The notes under the pieces are model-generated. The model saw only the letters and a program-made list of their open reading frames with translations, ran no database searches and was not told where the DNA came from. A stretch of DNA of 10,309 nucleotides. Source: Phycisphaerales bacterium. Its GTDB lineage: Bacteria; Planctomycetota; Phycisphaerae; Phycisphaerales; SM1A02. The position numbers and the translations under genes were made by a program. Shown here piece by piece: positions 1 to 5,779 of the stretch. Within the stretch, counting starts at the first letter, position 1; each line of letters starts with the position of its first letter. Location: NCBI GenBank assembly GCA_007127615.1, contig SKZB01000475.1, forward strand, positions 1-10,309, in the 5' to 3' direction.

Positions 1-2
1 GT

Positions 3-812
3 GATGTCGTCGGGCAGGAGGACCAGATTACCCGACCTGCCACCATGATCGCCCCGGGTGTTTACCAGGCGCAATTGCCGATCGGTGCACAGGGACCAGG
101 TTCGACCATCGGCGAACAGTTCATCGGCGGGTATCTGGCCGACATTGCCGGCTTTATCAGCACGGTCTGCATTGACGGCATTTCCGATCAGCCCCAGCTT
201 TTGGCCGCACTCTGCGTGCAGGCCGCGGCAGCTTCCGGACCGTTGGCCCCCAAGGTGGCGGCGGTGTGCGCGAAAGGCTCGGCTGCGATTCTTCTTTACT
301 GCACGACCCTGGGCGCTTCACCTGCTCCCGGCGCGCCAAGCGTCGGCGAGTTTCTGTTGGGCGTGCTCGGCGAAACGATCGACGCCGCGATCGACTTTTT
401 CGGCCCGGACGATGAGGGCATCTTTATCGCCACTGCCAGCAAGTCAATCGGCAGCAACTTCTACTTCGAAATCGACTCGACGTTCTTCGTACTCGGTGAA
501 CCGCTGCCGCAGATCGACCTGACGCTGACCACGGAACCGGAGATTCTTTCCTTTTCAACGCAGCCGAGTAATCCCGCAGCATTTCAGGGATATGTGGCCA
601 GTGCGGAATTGACCTGTATCCCGACCGGCACACTCGTCACGATCAGCATTGTGGGGACAGATGGCTACTCGAACAGCCAGACCACTCTCTTTGAGGGTGA
701 TGCGACGGTCAATCTGTTCGTCCCGGGCGCCGAGGCCGGTGTCGTCGATACCGTCACGGTTGCGATTGCCGGTGGACCAACGCAATCGATCACACTCGTT
801 TTCGGCGGCTGA
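3..812 (+). CDS. C-terminal part of an unrecognised, probably exported protein (5' end outside window)
   Basis: The frame is open from the left edge (first full codon at base 3) and stops at TGA 810-812. An ATG at 45 exists, but coding-like sequence continues upstream of it with no ribosome-binding site, so this is probably an internal methionine of a longer protein. The visible part is about 269 residues. The first third is rich in Ala, Gly and hydrophobic residues and holds four spaced cysteines (VCIDG, LCVQ, VCAKG, YCTT), which could form disulfides. The last ~90 residues are Thr/Val/Ser-rich with alternating hydrophobic residues, like an Ig-type or other beta-sandwich domain of secreted proteins, and end in a beta-strand-like ITLVFGG. 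No family was recognised. An extracytoplasmic location is inferred from composition only, because the signal peptide would lie outside the window. An intrinsic terminator follows 38 bp downstream. Confidence 0.7.
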   Translation, partial: DVVGQEDQITRPATMIAPGVYQAQLPIGAQGPGSTIGEQFIGGYLADIAGFISTVCIDGISDQPQLLAALCVQAAAASGPLAPKVAAVCAKGSAAILLYCTTLGASPAPGAPSVGEFLLGVLGETIDAAIDFFGPDDEGIFIATASKSIGSNFYFEIDSTFFVLGEPLPQIDLTLTTEPEILSFSTQPSNPAAFQGYVASAELTCIPTGTLVTISIVGTDGYSNSQTTLFEGDATVNLFVPGAEAGVVDTVTVAIAGGPTQSITLVFGG

Positions 813-850
813 ATTCAGATCATCCACAAGACTGAACCGGTGTCCCCGAT

Positions 851-886
851 GGCCGCTCGCGTGCCTTTGCATGCGGGCGGCCTTTT
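851..886 (+). terminator. Rho-independent terminator
   Basis: Bases 851-864 pair with 869-882 in an uninterrupted 14-bp stem (GGCCGC...GCGGCC ends, two G-T wobbles) around a four-base CTTT loop. TTTT follows at once (883-886) and then CGTT. It lies 38 bp after the stop of the partial gene ending at 812 and reads in the + direction. The other strand lacks a T tract, so it would not be an efficient terminator for mcsB transcripts. Confidence 0.9.
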
Positions 887-938
887 CGTTGGAGGCGCTT
901 CGGGAATCTGCGCCAGTGACCCGCACGGATTCAGAAAA

Positions 939-978
939 GGCACGGAGGCACGAAGGCAATGAGCGACGGAGGGACGGA
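939..978 (+). repeat. Degenerate 8-bp tandem tract, five units
   Basis: Five consecutive octamers read GGCACGGA, GGCACGAA, GGCAATGA, GCGACGGA, GGGACGGA. The same number of units with the same purine-rich character is found on the other strand at 6421-6460. Both tracts lie just 5' (in their own orientation) of a TGCCAT-CTTC hairpin, so the tract is probably one part of a composite repeat. Confidence 0.7.
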
Positions 979-984
979 AAATTT

Positions 985-1037
985 CTGAAGGGTGCCATGC
1001 TTCGTTCCGCCCCCGGAAATGGGCGAAGCATGCGGTG
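985..1037 (+). repeat. Dispersed hairpin repeat, copy 1
   Basis: The hairpin has 9-bp perfect arms CATGCTTCG (996-1004) and CGAAGCATG (1024-1032) around a 19-base loop containing CCGCCCCCGGAAA. The segment from CTGAAGGG to GCATGCGGTG matches 6226-6282 almost base for base, including the loop, with only small indels and a few substitutions. That similarity over about 53 bp in non-coding DNA indicates a shared origin. It resembles REP-type palindromic elements in layout; it is not assigned to a named family. Confidence 0.8.
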
Positions 1038-1200
1038 GGGGGGCGAAGATGCACGGGCGCCGGCGTGTCGCCACGGGTGAAGGATCGGGCGGGGCCGACC
1101 GATGCGCAAATCCGTGGAAGCCCGAACGGCCAAGGCCCCTGAAGCCCACGAACGCGGCGGATCCCGGACGTTCGGGGGGAGCCAGTGGGACTTGTTTCGG

Positions 1201-1259
1201 GGGGACTTGTCTTCAGGATGAGGGGGCTGGCGGCGAAGCCCCCGGTGGGCAAAGTCCCC
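1201..1259. repeat. Nested inverted repeat
   Basis: An outer stem, GGGGACTT (1201-1208) with AAGTCCCC (1252-1259), encloses an inner stem, GGGGGCT (1222-1228) with AGCCCCC (1237-1243), around an 8-base loop. A second GGGACTTGT copy lies just upstream at 1187-1195. No T tract follows on either strand, so it is not a classical terminator. It could be a folded RNA element or part of a mobile palindromic repeat. Confidence 0.6.
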
Positions 1260-1395
1260 ATTGACGGTGCGACCGTCGATCGAACTCTCGCGGTTTCCCG
1301 ATAGAGCCCAGTTCTTTCTGCCGGGCGGGGCGCCGGTCCGTCGTAGGTCCCATCCGTCCGCCGGCCCGTTACTCGTCTCCCGGGCGGGCTCCACT

Positions 1396-1431
1396 TCCGG
1401 TTCGCGGGGGACGCGCCGGGAATGAACCGGA
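1396..1431. repeat. Inverted repeat just downstream of mcsB
   Basis: TCCGGTTC (1396-1403) and GAACCGGA (1424-1431) form a perfect 8-bp stem with a 20-base GC-rich loop. The structure begins 12 bp past the mcsB stop, where a 3'-end hairpin would be expected, but no T run follows in the mcsB direction. It may stabilise the mRNA 3' end or act in factor-dependent termination; this is inference. Confidence 0.5.
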
Positions 1432-1443
1432 CGACTCTCCGAT

Positions 1444-2487
1444 CTACCCTCCGAGCGTGCTGCGAACCAGATCGGCTCGCGCCTGCCGCATCTCTTCGTT
1501 GCTGAGCCGGCTTTCCGCGTGCAGTTGCAGGTGCGCGGGCTGAATCTGAAGAAAGAGGCGATTGATCGCATCGAGATCAACGTCGGCGATGCGCCGAAGG
1601 TACAGGCCGAGACGGACCCGGCTGAGCAGTTTCATGGCTTCTTCCACCCCCAGCAGACGCGCGGTCTTCAGAACCGCCAGCGCGCGGTGAACCCGGTCGT
1701 CCAGCAGGATCGGGTTGCGATCGACCAGCACCTGCCTCGATTCCTGTTCGTACTGAATGATGTGCGGGAGAATCTGCTTCTGAAACTCATCGCGCAGTTC
1801 GGTCTCACTTCGGCCGAGGGTGATCTGGTTACTGATCTGGTAGAAGTCTCCCGCCGAATCGGTGCCTTCGCCGTAATACCCGCGGACGGCCAGGTTGAGA
1901 TCCTTCGCCGCACGCTTGACGCGGTCAATCTCGCCCGTGATCTTCAGGGCCGGCAGGTGCGCCATCACGGAAAAACGAATCCCCGTTCCCACGTTGGTCG
2001 GGCAGGCGGTCAGGTAGCCCCACCGTGAACTGAAGGCATAATCCAGCCGCGCCTCGATCGCATCGTCCACGGCGTTGATTCGCCCGAAGGCATCTTCGAG
2101 CTGCAGACCGGGACGGAGAAGCTGCATCCGAAGGTGATCCTCTTCATTGACCATGACGCTCAGGGACTCATCCCCCGAGATGGCGACCGCCCGGGCGTGG
2201 GAACTTTCCGAGAAGTTCTTCGAGATCAGATGTCGCTCCATGAGCAGCGCGCGGTCCCGGGAGGTCGCGGAATTGATATCCACCCAGATCATGCCCGGCG
2301 CCACATCATCGGTCAGGACGATCCGGCGCGCCATCCGCAGCATCTCGTGGCACTGCGTGCTGCTCGCGCGGTTGACGAAGGGAAAGCCGGCGAGGTTTCG
2401 CGCCAGGCGCACGCGGCAACTCATGATCACGTCATCATGCGGTCCGTTGTGGTCGTTCCAGGGATGGGGGCGTTCTCTCAGTTCCAT
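1444..2487 (-). CDS. mcsB: Protein-arginine kinase McsB
   Basis: This ATP:guanido phosphotransferase-fold kinase (347 aa, near the usual ~350-360) phosphorylates arginine side chains of proteins. In Bacillus the mark targets substrates to ClpCP and inactivates the repressor CtsR. Visible family motifs, in order: SCRVRLARN (23-31, nucleotide binding), NEEDHLR (114-120, catalytic acidic loop), CPTNVGTG (162-169, the conserved cysteine loop), and a segment from RGYYGEG (202-208) to ISNQITLG (218-225). The closely spaced order and the NEEDH motif fit McsB rather than creatine or arginine kinases of animals. The C-terminal end reads EEMRQARADLVRSTL, where Bacillus-type enzymes carry the RDxxRA phosphoarginine-pocket motif; here the first Arg-Asp pair seems to be replaced. 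The gene starts 49 bp after mcsA, and no good Shine-Dalgarno precedes its ATG, so translation may rely on coupling or on a non-canonical start. It is probably co-transcribed with mcsA and kdsA. Confidence 0.95.
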   Translation of the reverse strand: MELRERPHPWNDHNGPHDDVIMSCRVRLARNLAGFPFVNRASSTQCHEMLRMARRIVLTDDVAPGMIWVDINSATSRDRALLMERHLISKNFSESSHARAVAISGDESLSVMVNEEDHLRMQLLRPGLQLEDAFGRINAVDDAIEARLDYAFSSRWGYLTACPTNVGTGIRFSVMAHLPALKITGEIDRVKRAAKDLNLAVRGYYGEGTDSAGDFYQISNQITLGRSETELRDEFQKQILPHIIQYEQESRQVLVDRNPILLDDRVHRALAVLKTARLLGVEEAMKLLSRVRLGLYLRRIADVDLDAINRLFLQIQPAHLQLHAESRLSNEEMRQARADLVRSTLGG

Positions 2488-2536
2488 GGTTCGGTGAGAT
2501 CACGGCCAAGACGCGTTCGCCGTGACCCGGTCGCGT

Positions 2537-3115
2537 TTACTCCGGTTTCGGCGAACTCGATTCGCCGGCCCGCTCGTGATCCTCGTCCGGACTCGGCGAA
2601 TCGGATTCCAGGGATTGCAATTGATCCCGCAGTTGGGCGGCACGTTCGTACTGCTCCGCGTTGACCGCGTGATCGAGCTCCTTGATCAACCGCCGGCGAT
2701 GGAGCTGTCGATCGATGGACGTGCCCGCGCGACGCGGCGTTTTGCCGAGATGGCTGACCCCGCCGTTCTGCGCCCGTTCGATCAACGGTTCAAGCTGTGA
2801 GCAGAACGATTCGTAGCAATCCGGGCAGCCGAGCAGACCGGTTCGCCGAAACTCATCCAGTCCCAGACCGCAGGTCGCGCAGTGCCGGCGCGCTGATTTC
2901 GCCGGGCGTGACGCACCGGACGTCGCCGCGCTACCGGAGGAACTCGGGTGTGAAATGACAAACTTCGTCAGCAGCTCATTGATCGGCTTGGACCCGGGCA
3001 TGTTCAGGCCCGCTTCCGCGGCGTGTTCTTCGCACAGGTGCACTTCGTGCTTCTCGCCGTTCTTGACGGTGACTTCGTGCACGACGGCGGGTTTGTTGCA
3101 AAAGTCGCAGTTCAT
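2537..3115 (-). CDS. mcsA: McsA, zinc-binding activator of the McsB arginine kinase
   Basis: A 192-residue protein with McsA architecture. The N-terminal treble-type zinc site uses C3 and C6 with C28/H31 (NCDFC ... LCEEH). A second zinc site uses two CxxC pairs (C79/C82 and C97/C100, CATC and CPDC). A UvrB/UvrC-type coiled-coil motif (UVR domain) spans about 138-170 (LIKELDHAV ... AAQLRDQL). The tail is acidic and Ser/Pro-rich. McsA binds and activates McsB and couples it to the Clp machinery in Bacillus. I chose the ATG at 3115 over an in-frame ATG 75 bases upstream: it begins directly at the zinc motif as in the family, and GGAAG lies 5 bases before it, whereas the extra 25 residues look non-conserved and would occupy the spacer after kdsA. 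It sits 71 bp downstream of kdsA and directly upstream of mcsB. Confidence 0.93.
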   Translation of the reverse strand: MNCDFCNKPAVVHEVTVKNGEKHEVHLCEEHAAEAGLNMPGSKPINELLTKFVISHPSSSGSAATSGASRPAKSARRHCATCGLGLDEFRRTGLLGCPDCYESFCSQLEPLIERAQNGGVSHLGKTPRRAGTSIDRQLHRRRLIKELDHAVNAEQYERAAQLRDQLQSLESDSPSPDEDHERAGESSSPKPE

Positions 3116-3186
3116 CAAAGCTTCCAGTCCATTCCGGAACGGTGCGATTCTATCGCCGGGGTCGGCGCGGGACCAGCACGAAAAGG

Positions 3187-4029
3187 TCACACGCTCACTG
3201 ACGTCTCATCCGTTCGCCTCGCCTCGTGAATGGCGCGCGCGCTTCTGAGGATCGCGGCCACCGCGTCCAGCGACTGCATCGTGCTGGCATCGGAGCGTGC
3301 CCGGGCGGGCTCGGGGTGACATTCGATGAAGATGGCCGGAACGTCCGCCGCGACCGCCGCGCGGGCCAGCAGAGCCGCGCGATCGGGACGACCGGCGGTC
3401 ACGCCTTCGCCGCCGCCGGGCAATTGGGTGGAATGGGTGATGTCGAAACAGACCGGCGCGCCGAGTTCCATCAGATCGCCGAGACCGATAAAGTCATTCA
3501 CGAGCCGGTGGTAACCGAAAAACGTGCCGCGCTCGGTGAGCAGAATGTTCCCGGCTCCCGCCTCGCGCAGTTTGGCAAGGACGTGCTGCATCTCTCGGGG
3601 CGCCATGAACTGTCCCTTCTTCGCGTTGACCGGTTTCCCGGTCTCCGCGCAGGCGATCAGCAGATCGGTCTGCCGGACGAGAAATGCGGGAACCTGCAGA
3701 AGATCCACGACGGCCGCGACCGGCGCGGCCTGGGACGCTTCGTGAACATCGGTGGTCACCGGCACATCGAAGGTCGCCCGCAGGCGGGCCAGTTCCTGTA
3801 GGCCATCCTCCAGGCCGGGACCGCGCGGTGAGCGGCCACTCGAACGGTTGGCTTTGTCGAAACTGGCCTTGAAGATGAACGAGAGCCCGAGCCCACGGCA
3901 CGTCTCGCGCAGATGCTGCGCGATCTGATCGTTCGTCGCCGCATCCTCAAGGACGCACGGGCCGGCGATCACGGTCAGGGGCGACTCGCCGCCGATCGAC
4001 AGATTTCCAACTCGGCAGGTTCCGGTCAT
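3187..4029 (-). CDS. kdsA: 3-deoxy-D-manno-octulosonate 8-phosphate synthase (KdsA)
   Basis: KdsA condenses phosphoenolpyruvate with D-arabinose 5-phosphate to Kdo-8-phosphate, the committed step to Kdo of lipid A/LPS core, in the cytosol. The 280-aa protein shows the family signature in order: AGPCVLE (22-28), FKASFDKANRSS (53-64), RGPGLEDGL (69-77), TDVHEASQ (93-100), QVPAFLVRQTDLL (112-124), KKGQFMAP (137-144), THSTQLPGG (198-206), ECHPEP (236-241) and SDAST (246-250). C25, H199, E236 and D247 correspond to the four metal ligands of the Aquifex-type enzyme; E. coli-type metal-free enzymes have Asn in place of the cysteine. It is therefore probably the metal-dependent class. The ATG lacks a Shine-Dalgarno; TACTTT lies 6 bases before it on the coding strand, compatible with a very short or absent leader. 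It is the first gene of the likely kdsA-mcsA-mcsB operon and divergent from the DUF1444 gene. Confidence 0.96.
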   Translation of the reverse strand: MTGTCRVGNLSIGGESPLTVIAGPCVLEDAATNDQIAQHLRETCRGLGLSFIFKASFDKANRSSGRSPRGPGLEDGLQELARLRATFDVPVTTDVHEASQAAPVAAVVDLLQVPAFLVRQTDLLIACAETGKPVNAKKGQFMAPREMQHVLAKLREAGAGNILLTERGTFFGYHRLVNDFIGLGDLMELGAPVCFDITHSTQLPGGGEGVTAGRPDRAALLARAAVAADVPAIFIECHPEPARARSDASTMQSLDAVAAILRSARAIHEARRTDETSVSV

Positions 4030-4257
4030 GCCGATAAAGTACGCGGAAATCAGCGGCGCGACGAGTCGGGGCCGCGCGAATCGAAGAAAAGCGGCGAACC
4101 TCCGCGGGAGGATCTGCCGATAGGATCTTCACCCGACGATCTTGACCCGGAGGGTTTGAGTCGTGTTCGGGAACCCAACCCGCGGCGGAGCCGTATGAAA
4201 CACTGGTGTGCGAAGACGAAGGGATGCAGGGAGTCCCGACTTCGCTCGGAGCTATTC

Positions 4258-5052
4258 ATGTCGAAGATGCCGCGAGAACCCGAAGCATTCGGAGAACAGG
4301 TCGCCAAGATCTTTCTTCGTCATTTTCCCGAACGCGAGATCGAACTCGCCGGACCGATGGACCTCATCGTCAACGGCAAGCATCTCGGGCTCGAGAACCT
4401 TTATCGCATGGTGCAGTGTGATCCCGATCGCGGCGTGGACATCGTTGAAAACTATCTCGATCGGCTCGTGGAAAGCGACTCGGTCGGCTCGACGCCGCTG
4501 CCGTTCTCCATCGCCAAGCCGCGCATCATGCCGCGCATTCAGCCGGAGTCGATTTTCGAGCATCTCGACCGGGAGCAGGTGGCCCACGTTCCGTTCGTCA
4601 ATGGCACCGTGGTGGTCTTCGTGCTCGATATGCCGCACTCCACGGTCAGCATCACCGTCGAGCAGGTTGTTCGCTGGGGACTTCAGCCGGATGATCTGGA
4701 GCAGATCGCCCGGAACAATCTCGCGCGGTACACCCCGGAACTCAAGGTGCAACTGGTCGATTCCAACGAGGGCGGGCGCGCCGCGATCGTGGCGGCGCAG
4801 GACGGCTACGATGCGGCCCGCCTGTTGCTTGACTCCCTGCACGAGCGGCTGGCGCCGGAACTGAAGGGCGACTTCTACGTTGCCACCCCGGCGCGTGATC
4901 TCTTTCTCGCCATGAGCGTCGATCCCGACGAATTCGTCAGCCGCCTGCACAAGCGGGTCGAACGGGATTTCCGCCGCCTGCCGTACCCGATCACGAATCA
5001 GCTCTTCGTCGTCACGCGTGACGGCATTGCGGGCACTTCCGAAGCGGCGTAG
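4258..5052 (+). CDS. DUF1444 (YtpQ-like) family protein, function unknown
   Basis: A 264-residue soluble protein with no signal peptide or membrane segment. I place it in the DUF1444/YtpQ family because its C-terminal half matches the remembered layout of Bacillus YtpQ: PxI-type segment (RIMPRIQPES, 89-98), a strand region VPFVNGTVVVFVLD (111-124), ARNNLARY (151-158), and above all the DGYDAARLL segment (182-190, YtpQ has NDGYDASRIL), followed by the region around ATPARDLFLA (209-218). The biochemical role of this family is not known to me. The start at 4258 is preceded by GGAG with a 6-base spacer. The open frame extends 345 bases further upstream, but that part is low-complexity, charged and antisense to the start of kdsA, so I excluded it. 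An ATG at 4267 is an alternative start. The 228-bp gap to kdsA must hold both divergent promoters, but I see no convincing -35/-10 pair for this gene. It is followed after 41 bp by the amidotransferase gene. Confidence 0.8.
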   Translation: MSKMPREPEAFGEQVAKIFLRHFPEREIELAGPMDLIVNGKHLGLENLYRMVQCDPDRGVDIVENYLDRLVESDSVGSTPLPFSIAKPRIMPRIQPESIFEHLDREQVAHVPFVNGTVVVFVLDMPHSTVSITVEQVVRWGLQPDDLEQIARNNLARYTPELKVQLVDSNEGGRAAIVAAQDGYDAARLLLDSLHERLAPELKGDFYVATPARDLFLAMSVDPDEFVSRLHKRVERDFRRLPYPITNQLFVVTRDGIAGTSEAA

Positions 5053-5079
5053 CGAAACTCCGCTCCCGTCGCTGCGCCG

Positions 5080-5085
5080 TATACT
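5080..5085 (+). promoter_or_regulatory. Possible -10 element close to the amidotransferase start
   Basis: TATACT (five of six matches to TATAAT) ends 8 bases before the ATG at 5094. A start point 7-8 bases downstream would fall on or next to the ATG, so a leaderless transcript is possible; there is no Shine-Dalgarno in CTCCCCGC. No good -35 hexamer lies 16-18 bases upstream, which lowers confidence. Confidence 0.35.
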
Positions 5086-5093
5086 CTCCCCGC

Positions 5094-5702
5094 ATGATCC
5101 TGCTGATCGATAACTACGATTCGTTCACGTTCAACCTCGTGCAGCGTCTGGGCGAGATCGATGCCGCGCGCGAGGTGCGCGTGGTGCGGAACGACAAGGT
5201 GAGCGTCCGGGAGGCCGAAGCCATGGCGCCCACGCACCTTCTGCTCTCGCCGGGCCCGTGCACGCCGCGGGAGTCGGGCATCTGCGGCGATCTGATCGAG
5301 CACTTCCGCGGCCGCATTCCCATTCTCGGCGTCTGCCTCGGGCATCAGACCATCGCCGACCGTTCCGGCATGATCGTGCACCGCCACAAGGTGCTCATGC
5401 ACGGCAAGACTTCGCTGATTCATCATGACGAACGCAGCGTCTTTGCGGGGCTGCCCAATCCGTTTGTCGCCACCCGTTACCACTCGCTCATCGTCGAACG
5501 GGAGACGGTGCCGAAGGACTTTGAGATCAGCGCCTGGACCGAGCAGGATGAGATCATGGGCTTGCGCTGGCTCGGTCCGGGCGCCGCGCAGGCACCGATG
5601 GACGGCGTGCAGTTTCATCCGGAGAGCTTTCTCACCGTGGATGGGCCGCAGCTTCTGGCCAACTTTCTCCGGGCGACGGCCCGGCCGATCGGCGCGGCCT
5701 GA
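5094..5702 (+). CDS. pabA: Class I glutamine amidotransferase, aminodeoxychorismate/anthranilate synthase component II
   Basis: This subunit hydrolyses glutamine and passes ammonia to a chorismate-using partner (PabB for folate, TrpE for tryptophan). The 202-aa protein has the whole class I triad: the nucleophile C81 in LGVCLGHQ (78-85), with H174 and E176 in QFHPESF (173-179). Other family marks are LLIDNYDSFTFNL (3-15), LLLSPGPCTP (49-58), the MHGK segment (102-105) and RYHSLIVE (128-135). PabA and TrpG cannot be separated by sequence at this level, many bacteria use one protein for both, and no trpE or pabB lies in the window, so the symbol is provisional. The start is the first ATG and begins directly at the conserved core; no Shine-Dalgarno is visible. 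It follows the DUF1444 gene by 41 bp and precedes a small unknown gene. Confidence 0.92.
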   Translation: MILLIDNYDSFTFNLVQRLGEIDAAREVRVVRNDKVSVREAEAMAPTHLLLSPGPCTPRESGICGDLIEHFRGRIPILGVCLGHQTIADRSGMIVHRHKVLMHGKTSLIHHDERSVFAGLPNPFVATRYHSLIVERETVPKDFEISAWTEQDEIMGLRWLGPGAAQAPMDGVQFHPESFLTVDGPQLLANFLRATARPIGAA

Positions 5703-5728
5703 CGGTTCCGAACCTCCCGTGCTATCAT
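5699..5728 (+). promoter_or_regulatory. Possible sigma70-type promoter for the small unknown gene
   Basis: CTGACG (5699-5704, four of six to TTGACA) and TATCAT (5723-5728, five of six to TATAAT) are separated by 18 bases. The -35 overlaps the stop codon of the amidotransferase gene. The predicted start point near 5735 gives a leader of about 45 bases before the GTG at 5780, with AGGAG inside it. Confidence 0.45.
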
Positions 5729-5779
5729 GCCGTGTGCGACGAGTGAGAAGTGACCCGACCTTCGAGGAGATGGACAGCC

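Larger units (their letters stand above)
813..1443. other. Gene-free convergent intergenic region dense in inverted repeats
   Basis: About 630 bp lie between two convergent genes. Open frames exist on both strands, but they are mutually overlapping, Arg/Pro/Ser-rich and without family resemblance, as expected for GC-rich non-coding DNA. Besides the terminator, I see five further inverted repeats. TCAGAAA/TTTCTGA lies at 931-937/982-988. CATGCTTCG/CGAAGCATG lies at 996-1004/1024-1032. CCCGAACG/CGTTCGGG lies at 1121-1128/1169-1176. A nested pair lies at 1201-1259. TCCGGTTC/GAACCGGA lies at 1396-1403/1424-1431. A short hairpin, GACGGT/ACCGTC, lies at 1263-1277. The region may be repeat-derived or may encode structured RNA; the sequence alone does not decide. 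Confidence 0.6.

Noticed and set aside
939-978. CRISPR array (regular short repeats)
   Set aside because: The units are 8 bp, contiguous and degenerate with no spacers, and no cas genes are present.
649-1264. Overlapping + and - strand frames in the 813-1443 region
   Set aside because: Mutually exclusive, low-complexity, without ribosome-binding sites or family resemblance, and they contain the terminator and repeats.
555-1580. Long - strand open frame (341 codons) across the intergenic repeats into mcsB
   Set aside because: Arg/Ser/Pro-rich composition with no motif; it overlaps the partial gene and the mcsB 3' end in other frames and runs through hairpin repeats. Typical of GC-rich non-coding DNA.
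2488-2536. Terminator between mcsA and mcsB
   Set aside because: No stem followed by a T tract on the - strand; the 49-bp spacer looks like a plain operon gap.
3116-3190. Upstream in-frame ATG giving McsA a 25-residue extension
   Set aside because: The extra residues are not McsA-like, the internal ATG has GGAAG at good spacing, and it starts at the zinc motif.
3913-4257. Upstream extension of the DUF1444 frame (115 codons)
   Set aside because: It overlaps the start of kdsA on the other strand, is charged and low-complexity, and the ATG at 4258 has a good Shine-Dalgarno.
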